Shown here piece after piece: positions 50,620-63,857 of a stretch of DNA of 64,000 bases (its first letter is position 1; each line of letters opens with the position of its first letter). Origin of the DNA: Coprinus comatus. Taxonomy: Eukaryota > Basidiomycota > Agaricomycetes > Agaricales > Agaricaceae. The position numbers and the translations under genes are program-made. The stretch is taken from positions 434,001-498,000 of the forward strand of contig JAWPGT010000010.1 of assembly GCA_034638255.1 (NCBI GenBank), in the 5' to 3' direction. A model generated the notes under the pieces. The model made no database searches and was not told the origin of the DNA. It saw nothing but the letters and a program-made list of their open reading frames with translations.

Positions 50620-51074
50620 AAATCGAAAGTAAACCCGAAATTGTTTCTTCATCGAAGCTTGCTGAATGTTTAATTTTATGTAAATTTTAAATATGGAAAT
50701 CGAAATCCCAAAAACGAAATGAATTGAAACAGCCTTCATAGGCTTATATGTATCACACTACTAACCACCAACAATTTTTGTTCTGAAGAAATATACATTT
50801 GTACGCATACAGTACACCAAACAACCCCCGTTAAGAAAAGAAAGAGAGAGAAAAGAAAAAAATTAAAGTTATACAGCAAAAAGACAACAAACTATATACG
50901 TAAAAACCACAAAACTCGAGAGCATCAACGTTATAACGTTCGACAATCGACACAACCATGTAGCGGGTGATTCCAAGTAGTACCTTTTATTACTTGTTTC
51001 TCGTTTTCCTTTAAGGAATCCAGGAACCTCCCAATAGTTCATGAAAGAAATCCCAAAAATACAACAACAACAAT
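50620..51074. other. Intergenic between convergent genes
   Basis: A-rich 3' UTR-like sequence (50825-50930); no coding signal. Confidence 0.6.
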
Positions 51075-52340
51075 TTAAATGTTATGAGAAGGCCAATCAG
51101 GTAAACTTTGAAGTGCAGCATTGGTAGCTTCACGAACACGTTTTTTACTTGCTAAATCTCCTGATTGTCTATACCCTTGGAATACTTCTTGCATTTGGAA
51201 ACTTGAGGCAGTCACAGAATCTTAAGACGTAGACGCAGTTAATTATTATAATAATTCTTGGTTGAGAAGAAGACGGAGGGGACATACCAGTATTTGATTC
51301 TGCCTCTTTGATTAGCTAAATAAAAGAGGAAAAAAAAAGCAATCATTAGACAAATCTATTCGAACTTTTTTGAGAGCTGAAACCAAAAAAAAAGACTAAC
51401 CCCTTCCACACGAGCAATTTCTTGTTGATATTGTTGAATCTGCATCATCAATTCTTGCATTTGTTGTCCCATCCCACCATACCCCATCATCATCATATTC
51501 ATACTACCACCATACATCTGAACTTGAGTTTGCATCTGACCAACTTGATTTTTCAAAACCCCAACTCTAGCTTCAACATCCTTCTTTCTATTTTCCCAAG
51601 TTCCTTTCAACTTTTCAAACAATTCCAAAAAACCTTTCCACGTTATTACATCCCAAGCTTCTATTAAACGTTTATGTGTTCGTATGTATTCTCTTGGATG
51701 AGGATCTCCAGATGATGAAATTGAAGTTGAAGTAGTTGGAATCGGTGACATGATTTGTGTTGATGAATATCCCCCTCCTCCTCCTCCGTTCATATTAGAA
51801 CCCGAACCCATACCCATACCCATACCCCCCACCAAACATCTGCTTATTCTGATTCTGATTCTGATTCTGATTCCCAGCACCATCCCAACCAGATCCAATA
51901 GCAGCATACGGATCAAACTGAGCTACACTAGCATACACATTCTGTTGCTGTTGTTGAGGTTGAGGTTGAGGAGAAGTCGAATTTGAATTCCCCCCATTCA
52001 AATAAGAATAACTACTTCCACTAACTAACCCTTGTCCAAACGTACTCCTAGGTTGAAATCCTGTAGGTTGTGGTTGCATTTGAATCTGTTGAGGTTGAGA
52101 TTGTCCATACATCCCGTTAATACCACTAGGATTTTGTTGTTGTTGGAAATATGGTTGTTGTTGGTACTGCTGTGGTTGTTGTTGAGGTAGTTGTTGTTGA
52201 TATTGTCCTCCACCATAATTAAGATGAGGAGATGGTGAGATATCCGGATATTTCTGTGCTGTACGAGCAGATTGATCAATAAACGGGTTATTCGTCATCG
52301 GTGTCGGACTCGTCGTTCCATATCCATAATTGCCGAACAT
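51075..52340 (-). CDS. Gln-rich protein with conserved helical C-terminus, one frame break
   Basis: ATG 52340 starts MFGNYGYGTTSPTPMTNNPF. The N-terminal half is low complexity: Gln/Pro/Gly runs, an Asn-Gln repeat, and FDPYAAIGSGWDG. The C-terminal half is ordered and charged: HPREYIRTHKRLIEAWDVIT, WKGFLELFEKLKGTWENRKK, then a coiled coil. The last exons are LIKEAESNT and DSVTASSFQMQEVFQGYRQS, ending SLPDWPSHNI at 51075. The two halves are in different frames. The switch sits at the six Gs (plus-strand CCCCCC 51825-51830) between MFGGG and MGMGMGSGSN, as if one G were extra. I do not recognise the family; a role in endocytosis or cortical actin is only a guess from composition. Confidence 0.6.
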
Positions 52341-52995
52341 TATATAGGGTCCCAGGGAGACAGAGAGGGAAAACGAGAACAAGTTATTGAAACTGGTCTT
52401 TTAAGTAAAGCTGAAGAGAAACTTCAAGCAGAGTAACCAACTGCGGAGGCGATGCGGGACAGGTCCAATTGTGTTTAGGAAGATGATGCGTTCTCGCCAT
52501 TGCCCGGAAATCCGCTTCTCTATACACACGTGATTCGAATTTGTCTTTAGAATGTTTAAAATAGAATATGTACTTAAACTAACATCCAAACCTATGTGCA
52601 CTGGTAACTAAGAGGAAAAGGGAAATTGACGTAGGAAGGGAGGGGGAAAAGAAAGGAAGAAACGATGTACACTGTATGTAATGTGTATTCAATGATACTT
52701 TAGCATAGCAAGCAGAGCGAGCGAGCGAAACGATCGAAAGAGGGAGTAATGATGTAGGTAGCGCAAGGATGAGGATAGAGAAAAGAGATCATCACAGGGT
52801 CGTCATAGTATGCGATAAAACAAAAGGGCGATGGCATAGATTAGCGAACGAAATCGTTCAAGCGGTAGCGGCGAGGAATAGTTAAAAAGGAAATAAAGAA
52901 AATAATGAAGGAAGAATAAACAGAGACAGCCAATGCAATAAGTCAAACTGAAAAATCAAAAATGGGGTTCACCATCTCCCCACCATATATCAATA
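52341..52995. other. Intergenic, nothing recognised
   Basis: Promoter side of the Gln-rich gene and 3' UTR of the SUN gene. Contains short GAGC/GAGCGA repetitions near 52712-52728. Confidence 0.5.
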
Positions 52996-55891
52996 TTACA
53001 GTCCGATATCCTCGACGGGTTCAGGTATCGGCATTTCAGCCAATATCGAACCATGCACTCGGAAACGATACAAGCATGTATACTCCTCTCTTCCCCAATT
53101 ACTCAACACCCGCAATACAACAATCCCAAAGTCCATCTTCTTCTCCTTGATTTCTGGGTGCACAGGGAAGGTCTGGACGATTTTAGGTGAATCAATATCG
53201 TAAGTGAAATTGGCAATGCGAATGTAAGTCGGGTTCTCAGGCATCGTCGGTGGGTATGAATCTTCAACTTGTTCCCCGAGTTCCCTTCTAGCTTCTTTCT
53301 CCCCTTCCAGCTGGCGGAACTTCTCCAAGTTTTCTTGTCCATCAACAAGGCCCCATACTTCCATGTACTTTGGTGCGCTTCTGATATCGACCGCATTGGC
53401 TTTGGAGATGTGGTCAATGGTGATCTCGTTAATGACCACAGGTGCAGCGAGGCTGACACCCAGTTGACCATTATCACCAGGGAACGGCCAACAATAGCCA
53501 CTATGTGTCTCATGATGCAACGCAGTGACAGGAGGACGGCCCACGGCATATCCATTACCAGTAAATAGACCCACAATCTGGCTACGAAGTGTAGGAGGTT
53601 GAATCTCGAATGACGATGAAGTCAGTGACGGAATAACGCGAGCACCGCTTGAATGTAAAGCAAAGTCTGTCTTTCCGATACCATCGTTGTTATTCAGTGA
53701 AATCGCTGAATCCACAATTTCCATAATCAACGACTTCATGTCTTGTCCACTGGGAGTCTTAAGGGTAACCGATTTCGTAGCGGTGCTCAGCTTCTTGATC
53801 GAGTCCAGCACTTCCTTCAGTTCTCCCTCTACCTCCTCGACGCGACCTTCGAAGCCTTTCAACCACGACCTTGCCTCAACATCGGTGGCCTGTTGTCGTT
53901 CGACTTGTTGGCGCTGCCTCTGCTCGGACTGTAATTGAGCCTGCAACACTTCAATATCCTTCCTCACAGTATTCACATTCTTTGTTAGTGCATCCTTGGC
54001 CTTCAATTCCGTCTCTGTCACTCGTTTGCTCTCCATCGAGATTCGGTTTCCTAGAACGTCGAGTTGACTGAGAATGTGGGATTGTGAACCAGAAAATGCA
54101 GCTTCAAGATGTCGGAGTCTCTCTGTAAGTTCACTATAGTCGGAAATAGGCTTATCGGATGGCACAAATGGAGGTTGTGAAGATTTTTGAGGAAATGAGA
54201 ATGAGGGCAGTTGTGGTAGGTGGGAGGATATTTCAATTGCGGGAACGTTGTACCATAAACTGACCAAAAGACCACCGATAAAGAGATACTTCAGGAGTTG
54301 TGTAGCGGACGATAATTTTGATGAACGCAACCATAGGATAGGTCGATTAACGGCAACATCATAAATGCTGCCAATTATCCGTCCCGTAATAAAGAAAACG
54401 CTTGCGATAAGGTGGAGCACGAATCTAACGATTGTAAGTAGACCTTTCGCAAGTGCATGAACCAATCGTCCTAGAATACCGCCAATAGAGAAGCGCGACC
54501 TTTCAGCTGGTCGTGAAGATGACCGCGCCCGGGTTCGTGTTGCCTGTGGTGAGCTGAGGATATCCTCCTCAGGAACTTCGCTTATCGATTCAAGTCCTGT
54601 GCTTTCTAGCGAAGAATTGTGGATGGTATCCGGCGGTGGTATGGAGTGTAAACGTGATGGGGGAGCTGGGAAAGAACGTGGAACGGAAACACGCTGTGGC
54701 GCTTGTTTCGATTCCTACGTAGCTCGTCAAAACGTTTTCATCAAAGGGAGGAAAAAATGAATACTTACAATTTCTCCATTTTGTTCGTCGCTTTCGCTCT
54801 CTTCATCGTCATCAGGTCCTATTACACCTGATTTTCCTCTACTTTTACGTCTCTTTCTCTTGTCTGCCGAAAGCACCGGGAGGGTCGTCAATGGCCCTCC
54901 TGCACCCCCGGCCTTCTTCTTTGTTCTTCTCTTGCGTTTCCCGTCGGATAACTCTTCTTCCGAGCTCTCAACGTCGGAGAGGGGTTTGTAGGCACGGTTA
55001 TCCATCGACATCCGACCTCGTTTACCTGCTGTGAGTCCAACCCGCTTGACCTGCTGAGTGGCCTGGAACTCCTTTTCTTCCGCAGAGTAGTCATAGCTTT
55101 GGTCTCTAGCATTACTATTATTCCCGTTCGTTGATAACGAGCGGTCTTCGGGTTCGTGCGACAATTGGCGTACATAATAGGTCGCTGGTCCAAGCGCCCT
55201 CTTGGCCACATCTATAGCATGGTCAAATGGACTCTTTCCTCGGCCATTAACCGTCGTTCCTGAAGTATCTTCCTCTCCTTCTGATTCGGGAACGTGGCGG
55301 CCAGCGCTTTTAGAGAGGGGTTTCCGTGTTATAGGTGGACGTGATAAACGATTAGGGGGAGGGGCCAGCCGTCTGGTAGTTGTCTGTGTTTCTTTCTCAT
55401 ATTCTACCGAGGTGCTTCGAGAAACAACAGTATTGTGTCGTACAGGGCCAGAGGTCCAAGCATTATTGGGATTTGTAGCGGGTAACATGTCGTTTTTTGC
55501 TGCGATATGGATGGCGCTTGCAAGCAGTACAGAGGTGTCGTGAACAGCCCAGTTATTTGGTTCAGTGGGGGTTGTGATTATCTTGGGACCTCCGGGTCTG
55601 TTAGCCAAAGCTTCGCGTTGTTTAATCCTTGCGAATTTTGCAAGTGCAGAGTCGTTGGTATCGTCTTGTTCGCGATCTTGAGTTCTTGAGCGAGAATCTT
55701 GCGAGGAGGCGCTGTATATGAAATGATAAGAATAAGAGTAAGGGTTATATCAAGGCAACAGACCCGTATGAATAAGAAGTCGGGATGATGCGATTGGTGT
55801 TGCCTTGCCTTGCGCCTGGTTGGGTTTTTCCGAGAAACGTGTTGTGATCTAGACGTCTGCCTTGACCAAGTGGTGTGCCCGCGAATGACAT
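52996..55891 (-). CDS. SUN-domain inner nuclear membrane protein (LINC complex)
   Basis: Spans the inner nuclear envelope and binds KASH partners in the perinuclear space, linking chromatin or the spindle pole body to the cytoskeleton. ATG 55891 opens MSFAGTPLGQGRRLDHNTFL. A ~400-residue nucleoplasmic region follows, with basic clusters such as KRKRRTKKKAGG. Hydrophobic segments are FVLHLIASVFFITGRIIG and LLKYLFIGGLLVSLWYNV. A Glu/Gln-rich coiled coil follows (about VLQAQLQSEQRQRQQVERQ). The C-terminal SUN domain includes HSGYCWPFPGDNGQLGVSL, AVDIRSAPKYMEVWG and YTCLYRFRVHG, and stops at 52996. Total about 930 residues. The two introns (near 55765-55715 and 54770-54715) are in phase and no break is seen. 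Confidence 0.93.
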
Positions 55892-56101
55892 TAACCTCGA
55901 GGTCGAAGATTATATGTGCGCGAAAAAGCCTCTGAGATATATCAAAAGGGCGTGGGATGTGCGTGGAGGAGATTGCAGAGTGTTGTCCTCGTTCCGAAAC
56001 AGGCAAACACGCGTTTAATATTTGTCTCTGTTTGTTTTCAACATATTGTCCACACGTGCCATTGTTCCTTCAATAAACAAAACTTTAACTACGCGATTAT
56101 A

Positions 56102-59100
56102 TTACGCTCCGAGACCCAAAGCATCCGCCATCTTGTAGAAGATATCAATGCTATTGTCTGTAATTCATCTATCAATTTTTCCTCCAATTTCATAAACACT
56201 GGCACTCACAAACTCCGCGGAAGGCTTCAGAGCCTGGTCCGCTGGCAAACACAGATACGTCTATTCTTGTTTAGCCAACCAAATCGCGCAAAAATCTGAA
56301 ACCTACCGGTCAATGAATGGACACCCTGTGACTCTACCCCTGGCAAGGTGCCAGCTAACGCAATACTTCAATTAGACATTTCAAGACATATATACAAGTA
56401 CTCACAAACTGTGAATCCATCTGAATTATCATCGGGGTTGGCAACATTCACGCCATCGGAGACAACCGTAGGTTGCCGGATTCCATGCTTATGGATCTTG
56501 TAATTTTCATGACTGAAACAATATTAACACAACGTGAACGGATGGTGATAACTTGGGGACGTACCGATCAGGATTCGCACCAAAACCTGCCTACACTTTC
56601 ATTCAGTTTCATGGGTTCAGAAAACCAGGAGAAAGCCACCTTACAGCAATCGTGTATCGAGGATCCCACTGTACAGGGAAATTAGGACCTTGGGCTCCAA
56701 ATACAATGGTATGGTTGTCCGGAGCAGTTCCAGGTAAGACTTGGTATTCACTCAACCCAGATTGGTCATAGACACCAACTTATCGACAAGATCAATGGCG
56801 AGGTCGAATGAAATGTTTACAAACGTACCAGCACGCCTCTTGCGAAGGTCTGTGGTTTGCTCAGAGAGGTACTTTGTATCTACTCCGCCGAAAACATCCT
56901 ATGAAAAAAGGGCGTAGATGAGTAATGACCATAATTTTAGTACAACGAGGAAAACATACAAAACCATGTCCGTGGTCTGCCGTGACAACAACCAAGGTTT
57001 CCTCCCATTCACCAATCTTCTTCAAATCTAATGGGGATGATCAGACTACAGCTTATGAAAATTTATTTCTGGCGCGACATACGTTCAATTGTAGCACGGA
57101 TAGTATCGTCAAGCTCAAGTAATTCACCAAGGGCCCGATCATAATCCAAAGCATGCATCATCTATCGAACATATCGCGTCAGGCTCAAGCTTCAAAGTGG
57201 CAACCCATTCATATAATCACACACCTTATCAATACTAGCAGCTTCAGACATCAAGAAGAATCCCTGTTCTTTTTCTGCACGAGAATGGAGAATATCAATA
57301 GCCTTAAGTGTCATATCCCTCAATCCAGGCTGGTCAATAGCATCTGATCCATCCCCAGTAGGACTATTCTCCTGACCCTTCAGATTCTCAGGGAAGATCT
57401 AGTATTCAAATTATACAAAACGATGATAAATCAGTGGGAAAATTCGAAGAGTAGGTAAAACATATGAACTAACATTACGATCGACCCATTTAGCCATATG
57501 ACTTGCTATTAACATTGATATAGGTATGATGGTTAATCTCCACTACACTTTGACTCCAAGAAAGAGACAGAAACCTACTAGAGAAGATACCCAATGTTTT
57601 ATCATTATTACCAATAGCCTGAAGTTGTGTCTTGCTATGAACCAAAACATATCCTTCATCTTGGAATGCCTTATACATATCCGTTCCATTGAACGACGAC
57701 GGTCCCGGGAAAAATAGTTCACCACCTCCGCTAAAAAGAGCACAACCATCTCAGGTTAGCAGATGTTTCCTGTATGCGAATTTGGAAGATTTTTAAACTC
57801 ACCCAAACAGAACATCGGGCTGCTCACAGCTCACGGGCCATTCGAAAGTACCGTTAAGCCCTTGAGCACCATTAAGGAATTCAAAGACAATTTCCGGGAA
57901 ATTATCGCCTATGTGGTAAATGACTTATCTGTTAGCCTAATTCATCCCAAAAAGGAGAAACGGAGAAAGAATGCGCACGATTTCGTGTATGACTACACAC
58001 TCCGGCTAAATAGTCGAATTAGTAAATATCGCCTTGCAAATTGTAAAATAGACCAGGAATAAATTCACCAGGGGTTGCGTCTGCGATAGAAGCAGTTGAA
58101 ACAATACCAAGTGCACCTCCCTTTCTTCTTCTCCTGAAAAGTTCTGCGATAGTTTCGTACTTTGGGTCGTCAAAAGAACTCGCGGACTACATTTATTGGA
58201 ATCAACATTATTCAGAATATTATCTTGCATAGGATGACAGACAGAAATACTGACACTATCGGCCCAAACATTCAAAGCAGATACTGTAGTCTTCTTCCCG
58301 GTGTACAAAGCTGACGCAGAATTAGCGGAATCAGTGATAAAAGAATCGATAGAGTGTGTCATTTGCCTGAGTAGAACGACCAATTTTTAGAAATTGAATA
58401 CGTATGAGACCGAGACGACGCACAAGCCATTGGCATCCATTTGATCCATCTGCATAAGGCTTTTATACTTTCCATTGATTGATTTATGACCTATTAGACG
58501 AGCAGCGGTAATCATTGCCTGGGTCATACCTACAAATTAAATTTAGCTTTCACTTTCTGAGAATATTTGTTAAGAGTCAACTTACCATCACCAATGAAGA
58601 ATATAACGTTCTTCGCCTTACGCTTTTTCGAAGCATTCCTAACCTCCCATTGCGCAACAGTTTGACTTCTATCATTGTATGTTAAGATAGCGGTATACTC
58701 TCCGGGCTATAATATCACGATCAATTATATATACTGCTTTATAGATGTGATATGTATTACAAACCTTCTGGATGTTTACCTGATAATAAACGCATATAAA
58801 GTTAGTTGCAGAGCATTAGACGCAGAGATGTAATCTTACGCCACGATAAATCTTTGAAGCAACATTAACACCAGTAGGCCTTCCCTCATCCTCTGCGAAT
58901 AAGTCCTCGAAATACCTTCAAATAATAGACAAATTTTAGCGTTGACCTCTATCCCAATCAAGCCAACTCACGAGAAAGACCACTTCTCCAACAAAGGTTC
59001 CTTCTCAACACCAAAAAACCTCGCAGCATCAACACAACTAGCATTATCATCATCACCACTCTTAACACAAAGTGAAAACTTTTCATCCGGTACTCCATCA

Positions 59101-59297
59101 TTTATTGCTTCACTTCCATTAACAGGAGCATGAACTTCCAACCTAACATCAAAAAACTGTCCAGGATAAAAATCAGTTTGATCTGGAGGGAAAACACAAC
59201 CAAGTGTTGGACAAGATCCAAGTCGACGATATCGTTGAGCAAATGTAACTGGGAGTAAAGAAGCGAGAGGAAGGAGAGCACAATGCTTGAGGTTCAT
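56102..59297 (-). CDS. Secreted alkaline phosphatase A (tandem copy)
   Basis: Metal-dependent phosphomonoesterase. ATG 59297 starts a signal peptide (MNLKHCALLPLASLLPVTFA). A ~100-residue N-terminal domain follows (RYRRLGSCPTLGCVFPPDQ, HAPVNGSEAI). Catalytic parts are NVIFFIGDGMTQAMITAARL (metal Asp), HSIDSFITDSANSASALYTG (nucleophile Ser of DSA) and VVTADHGHGFDVFGGVDTKY (metal Asp/His). The C-terminus is GSEAFRGVY joined to a last exon ending DALGLGA, stop at 56102-56104. Roughly 15 exons, and the junctions I checked are in phase. It lies head-to-tail with copy B, spaced about 4.0 kb; the first ~90 mature residues are close to 87% identical by eye count. Confidence 0.85.
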
Positions 59298-60117
59298 TGT
59301 TTGTTTTCAACGTGTCCGCGTCAAGTTGTCAGTCTTGGAAGCTTGAGACTTGCCGGGCTTGGACTTGAAGCTTGAACTACAAGGAAAGTCGTACCCGAAT
59401 AACAAAGGAAAGGAACGAGTTCACATCCATAGTTAAACGTAAGTTGTATATGGCTCATTCCCCCTGTCATTCCCCAAAATTCGGTCAAGGTGACGTTACT
59501 ATGTATGCCGAAATGAAGAGCACGCTGGTAGACTTCTATAGAGCTTTCATCTCCTGGGAATCGACCAGGAATTGACTCAGAGAAGCTAGTTTGAACATAC
59601 TTTTATGTGCTCTTGTGACAGCCTGATCAGAAATAATGACTCGAATCAGAGTAAGCATTCGATGAACGTCATACAGTTGTTGTCGAAAAAGAAATATTCT
59701 TGATGAATACCATTCCTTTTTTGCTTTAACCACGCGACCTTTGGGGGATTATATCAGGGTTCAGGGACATCATATCTCATGTCCACTGAAAAGAACATTG
59801 ACGAGCCGAAATGTGGCGATAAAGGCGGCAATATAAATGCGTTACTTAGCCGAAGTTCTTCTGACACCTTAAATGGAGCGAATAGACACACATATATAAT
59901 CGCTTGAGATTATGTAAGCACGAATTTTCCTATCTTACCACGATGCGAGATCAACGGTCAATTAACTTTCAATAAGCAAAGAGTTCTTTTTCTCTAGGTC
60001 AGTAATCCCAAACCTGTTAATAAAACTGAGTAAACTCAGTCAGTCGTTGTTCTTTCTCTCCAGGTTCTTTTAATAAATGAGTAATAAAATAAAACTAAAA
60101 TATGCGCCAATACAATG
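59298..60117. other. Spacer between the tandem phosphatases
   Basis: Holds the promoter of copy A and the 3' UTR of copy B. No gene, and no clear TATA box close to ATG 59297, unlike copy B. Confidence 0.5.
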
Positions 60118-63100
60118 TTATGCCCCGAGGGCCAAAGCATCCGCAATTTTGTAGAAAATATCAACACTATTATCTGTAATTCAATTATCAGCTCTTTGAC
60201 AAGCAGATCCAAAAACCATTGGCACTCACAAACTCCACGGAAGGCCTCAGAGCCTGGTCCACTAGCAAACACGGTCACGTCTATTTTTGTTTAGTCAACC
60301 ATTACCATTACCGCATTTAAAACACAGATAGATGCTCACCAGTCAATGAATGGACACCCTGCGACTGTTCTCCTCCCAAGGTTCCAGCTAAATAGATGTT
60401 TAAGTACATGCTGCAAAATGTAAAAACTCGATGTGACCACTCACAAACTGCAAACCCATCTGGGCTATCATTCGGGTTGGCAACATTCACACCACCAGAG
60501 GAAATCGCAGGGCTCCTGGCACCATTCTTGTGGATCTTGTAGTTCTCACGACTAAAGAGATATAAATACAAAATAAACAGAAAACTCTCTTGTGGGCTTA
60601 CTGATCAGGATTTGCACCAAAACCACCCTACAGTTTCATTCAATTTCGTGGGTTCTGGAAATCAAGGAAAAGAACCTTACAGCAAACGTATATCGAGGAT
60701 CCCACTGTACAGGGAAGTTAGGACCTTGAGCTCCAAACACAACAGTATGGTTGTCCGGAGCAGTTCCAGGTAAAACTTGGTATTCGCTTAACCCAGACTG
60801 TTCATAAACACCAACTAAACGAGAACATTAATTAATAACATGTTAGGATAAAACGTTTTGAGCGTACCCGCACGCCTCTTGCGGAGGTCTGTGGTTTGTT
60901 CAGATAGATATTTTGTATCCACTCCACCAAAGACATCCTGTGGAAAGGGTGACAGATAAGTAATATCCAGGGGTTTGGCAAGGGAAAAACACACAAAACC
61001 ATGACCGTGATCAGCAGTAACAACAATTAAAGTCTCCTCCCACTCGCCAATCTTCTTCAAATCTAAAGGAAATAATCAGACCGTCGCTCATGAGAATATA
61101 TAGGACTAACGTACGTTCAATTGTAGCACGGATAGTATCATCAAGCTCAAGCAATTCACCAAGGGCACGATCATAATCCAAAACGTGCATCATCTGTCGC
61201 ATACTGTTAAGCTTCAAAGCAACTCATATATATGCTCACGCACCTTATCAATGCTAGCGGCTTCAGACATTAAAAAGAATCCCTGACTGCGTCTTGCACG
61301 AGCATTAAGAATGTCGATAGCCTTGAGTGTCATATCCCTCAATCCAGGCTGGTCAACAGCATCCGTTCCATCTCCGGTAGGACTATTCTTTTGATTCCTC
61401 AGATTTTCAGGGAGTATCTATTCAACGGAGAGAGAATTAATGCAAGAACCCGAAGATTAGAAATTACGGGCTGACATTGCGATCAACCCATTTAGCCATG
61501 TTACTGACTATCAAGAAGCGGTTAACCCTGTATATTACTTTGACCCAAAGACAAAAACTCACTAGAGAAAATGCCCAATGTCTTATCCTTATTACCAACA
61601 GCTTGAAGCTGGGTATTATTTTGAACAAGAGCATATCCTGCATCTTGGAATGCTTTGTACATATCCGTTCCATTAAAGGACGTAGGCCCCGGCAAGAAAT
61701 ATTCAGCACCTCCGCTAAAAGCATAACCCTCCGTCAGCCAATGAAGTGTTCAACTCAGACTGGTAGGATACCAGACGCTCACCCAAATAGAACATCAGGC
61801 TGTTCACAGCTTACGGGCCATTTGAAAGAACTAGTAAGAGCTTGAGCGCCGTTGAGGTATTCATAAACGATTTCAGGAAAGGCGTTCCCTGTGTCCATGA
61901 TTAGCTTGTTTTTGCTTCATCACACAAATTGGACGGCCGAATACGCACTGTCTCTTGTGTGAGTACACACCGCAGCTATATGAATGAATCAACGATAAAT
62001 CCTTCGGTTTAACACTGTTTATGATCAGTCTCACCAGGGGTTGCATCTGCGATAGAAGCAGTTGAAACAACACCGACCGCGCCTCCCTTTCTTTTTCTCC
62101 TGAAAAGTTCTCCAATAGTTTCAAATTTAGGGTCGTCGAAAGGACTCGCAGACTATATGAATGCATTCAGCAGGCAAGATAATCGGTACACAAGGATTGG
62201 AACACGAACACTATCCCCCCAAACGTTCAAAGCAGATACCGTGGTCTTCTTTCCAGAATACAAAGCTGAAGCGGAGTTGGCAGAATCAGTAATGAAAGAA
62301 TCGATGGAGTGTGTCATTTGTCTAAATAGAAATTTTAGTATTGTCAGGAACTGAGAATAGAACGACTTACAAGCCAGTGGCATCCATTTGGTCCATCTGC
62401 ATAAGACTTTGATACTTTCCATTGATTGACTTATGACCTATCAAGCGAGCAGCTGTGATCATTGCTTGGGTCATACCTGCAAAATCAAACATTTGATGAA
62501 CACTGCAGTACATGAGATATTAGTCAACGTACCATCGCCAATGAAAAAGATAACGTTCTTCGCTCTACGCCTTTTTGAAGCAGTTCGGACCTCCCATTGT
62601 GCAACAGTCTGACTCCTACCGTTATAAGTCAAGATAGCAGTATATTCTCCGGGCTGTGTATATTATAATTAACATGTAAGCTTTATTCCATTGGTTCGCG
62701 TGACAAACCTTCTGGATATTCACCTGAAGATATGTATACATCAGCTATCGTTGTACAACCAACAAATTTCCAGAGAGAAAAACTTACGGCACGATAAATC
62801 TTTGAAGCAACGTTAACACCAGTAGATTGTCCCGCATCTTCAGCATACAAGTCCTCAAAATACCTTTACGAAAAGAGAAAATATCCAGTCTCAACAACTT
62901 TATCACCTTATTACTAAAGTTGCACTTACGAAAAAGACCACTTCTCCAACAACGGTTCCTCCCTAACACCAAAGAACCTCGCGGCATCAACACATCTATT
63001 ACTGTTCCCACTCTTAACACAAAGCGCAAAGTTTTCATCCACAACACCATTATTTATGGCCTCACTTCCATTAACAGGCGCATGAACTTCCAATCTGACA

Positions 63101-63273
63101 TCAAAGAATTGTCCAGGATAAAAATCAGTCTGATCAGGAGGGAATACACAACCGAGTGTTGGACAGGCTCCAAGTCGACGATATCGTTGAGCAGATGCGA
63201 CGGAGAGTACCGAAAGAAGCGTGAGCAGAGCAGAAAGCTTGAGCATCGTGGTTTGACTTTGACTCGACCGCAT
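60118..63273 (-). CDS. Secreted alkaline phosphatase B (tandem copy)
   Basis: Paralogue of copy A with the same exon plan. ATG 63273 (MRSSQSQTTMLK) or the in-frame ATG 63246 (MLKLSALLTLLSVLSVASA) both lead into a signal peptide; the second looks more like a typical one. Catalytic motifs are intact: FFIGDGMTQAMITAARLIGH, FITDSANSASALYSGKKTT and VTADHGHGFDVFGGVDTKYL. It ends in a final exon reading VDIFYKIADALALGA, TAA at 60118-60120. Differences from A include a two-residue deletion in the CVKSG..CVDAARFFG region. A TATA box at 63363-63370 supports the start. The neighbouring duplicate suggests dosage or different regulation for phosphate scavenging. Confidence 0.87.
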
Positions 63274-63362
63274 CTTGAGAACACCAAAGCCTGAGGATTG
63301 AAGTGCCCTGAAGGTCCTACGAGGTGTGAGGAGCTCGCCAGCATCCCATCGCTAAAGTGGCG

Positions 63363-63370
63363 CTTATATA
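63363..63370 (-). promoter_or_regulatory. TATA box of phosphatase B
   Basis: TATATAAG on the minus strand, 90 bases before ATG 63273 and 117 before ATG 63246. Confidence 0.45.
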
Positions 63371-63665
63371 GACACCATCTGCACAAGTCGGTCAATTTTC
63401 TATCTTTAGTGTGTCCACGAGGAACACAAAAGAAGTAGAGAGGAACGTTGGTCGACTTCGAAGACTAAGCATACCTACTACACCTTGATGTGGTTTATTA
63501 AAGCTAGAACGTGCGTACCTTCATGAGCTTTTCTGGCATGCGATCAGAAATGAAATTGGTTGTGGACATCGTTGCTACCCAAACGGAATGCTTTTGATGT
63601 ATATCATTTCTTACCGCATGGACCCTAACAGAACATAGCACACTGTGTGTCGTTTACGCCTTTTT
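63371..63665. other. Upstream region of phosphatase B
   Basis: No gene recognised; ordinary composition before the AT-rich palindromic block. Confidence 0.45.
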
Positions 63666-63857
63666 CGTGGGATAAAAGGGTAAAGATGTGTCAAAGATAT
63701 TAATAATATCTAACCATATCCCACGCCTTATGTGGTGAAATATATTTTAAAGTTATTGGAGAAAATAAAGATAACTTTAATATTTTAAAAAATCTTTTAT
63801 TATATAATGGATTGGACACATGGTTAAAGATATTAGTAATATATCTTTAACACAGGG
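63666..63857. repeat. AT-rich nested palindromes in inverted arrangement
   Basis: CGTGGGATA (63666-63674) pairs with TATCCCACG (63717-63725) around the inner palindrome AGATATTAATAATATCT (63695-63711). A second palindromic block at 63814-63857 is, in reverse complement, similar to the first (shared GTGT..AAAGATAT, TAATATCT and AACCAT). The unit could be a small foldback element or one end of a MITE continuing to the right. Confidence 0.5.
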
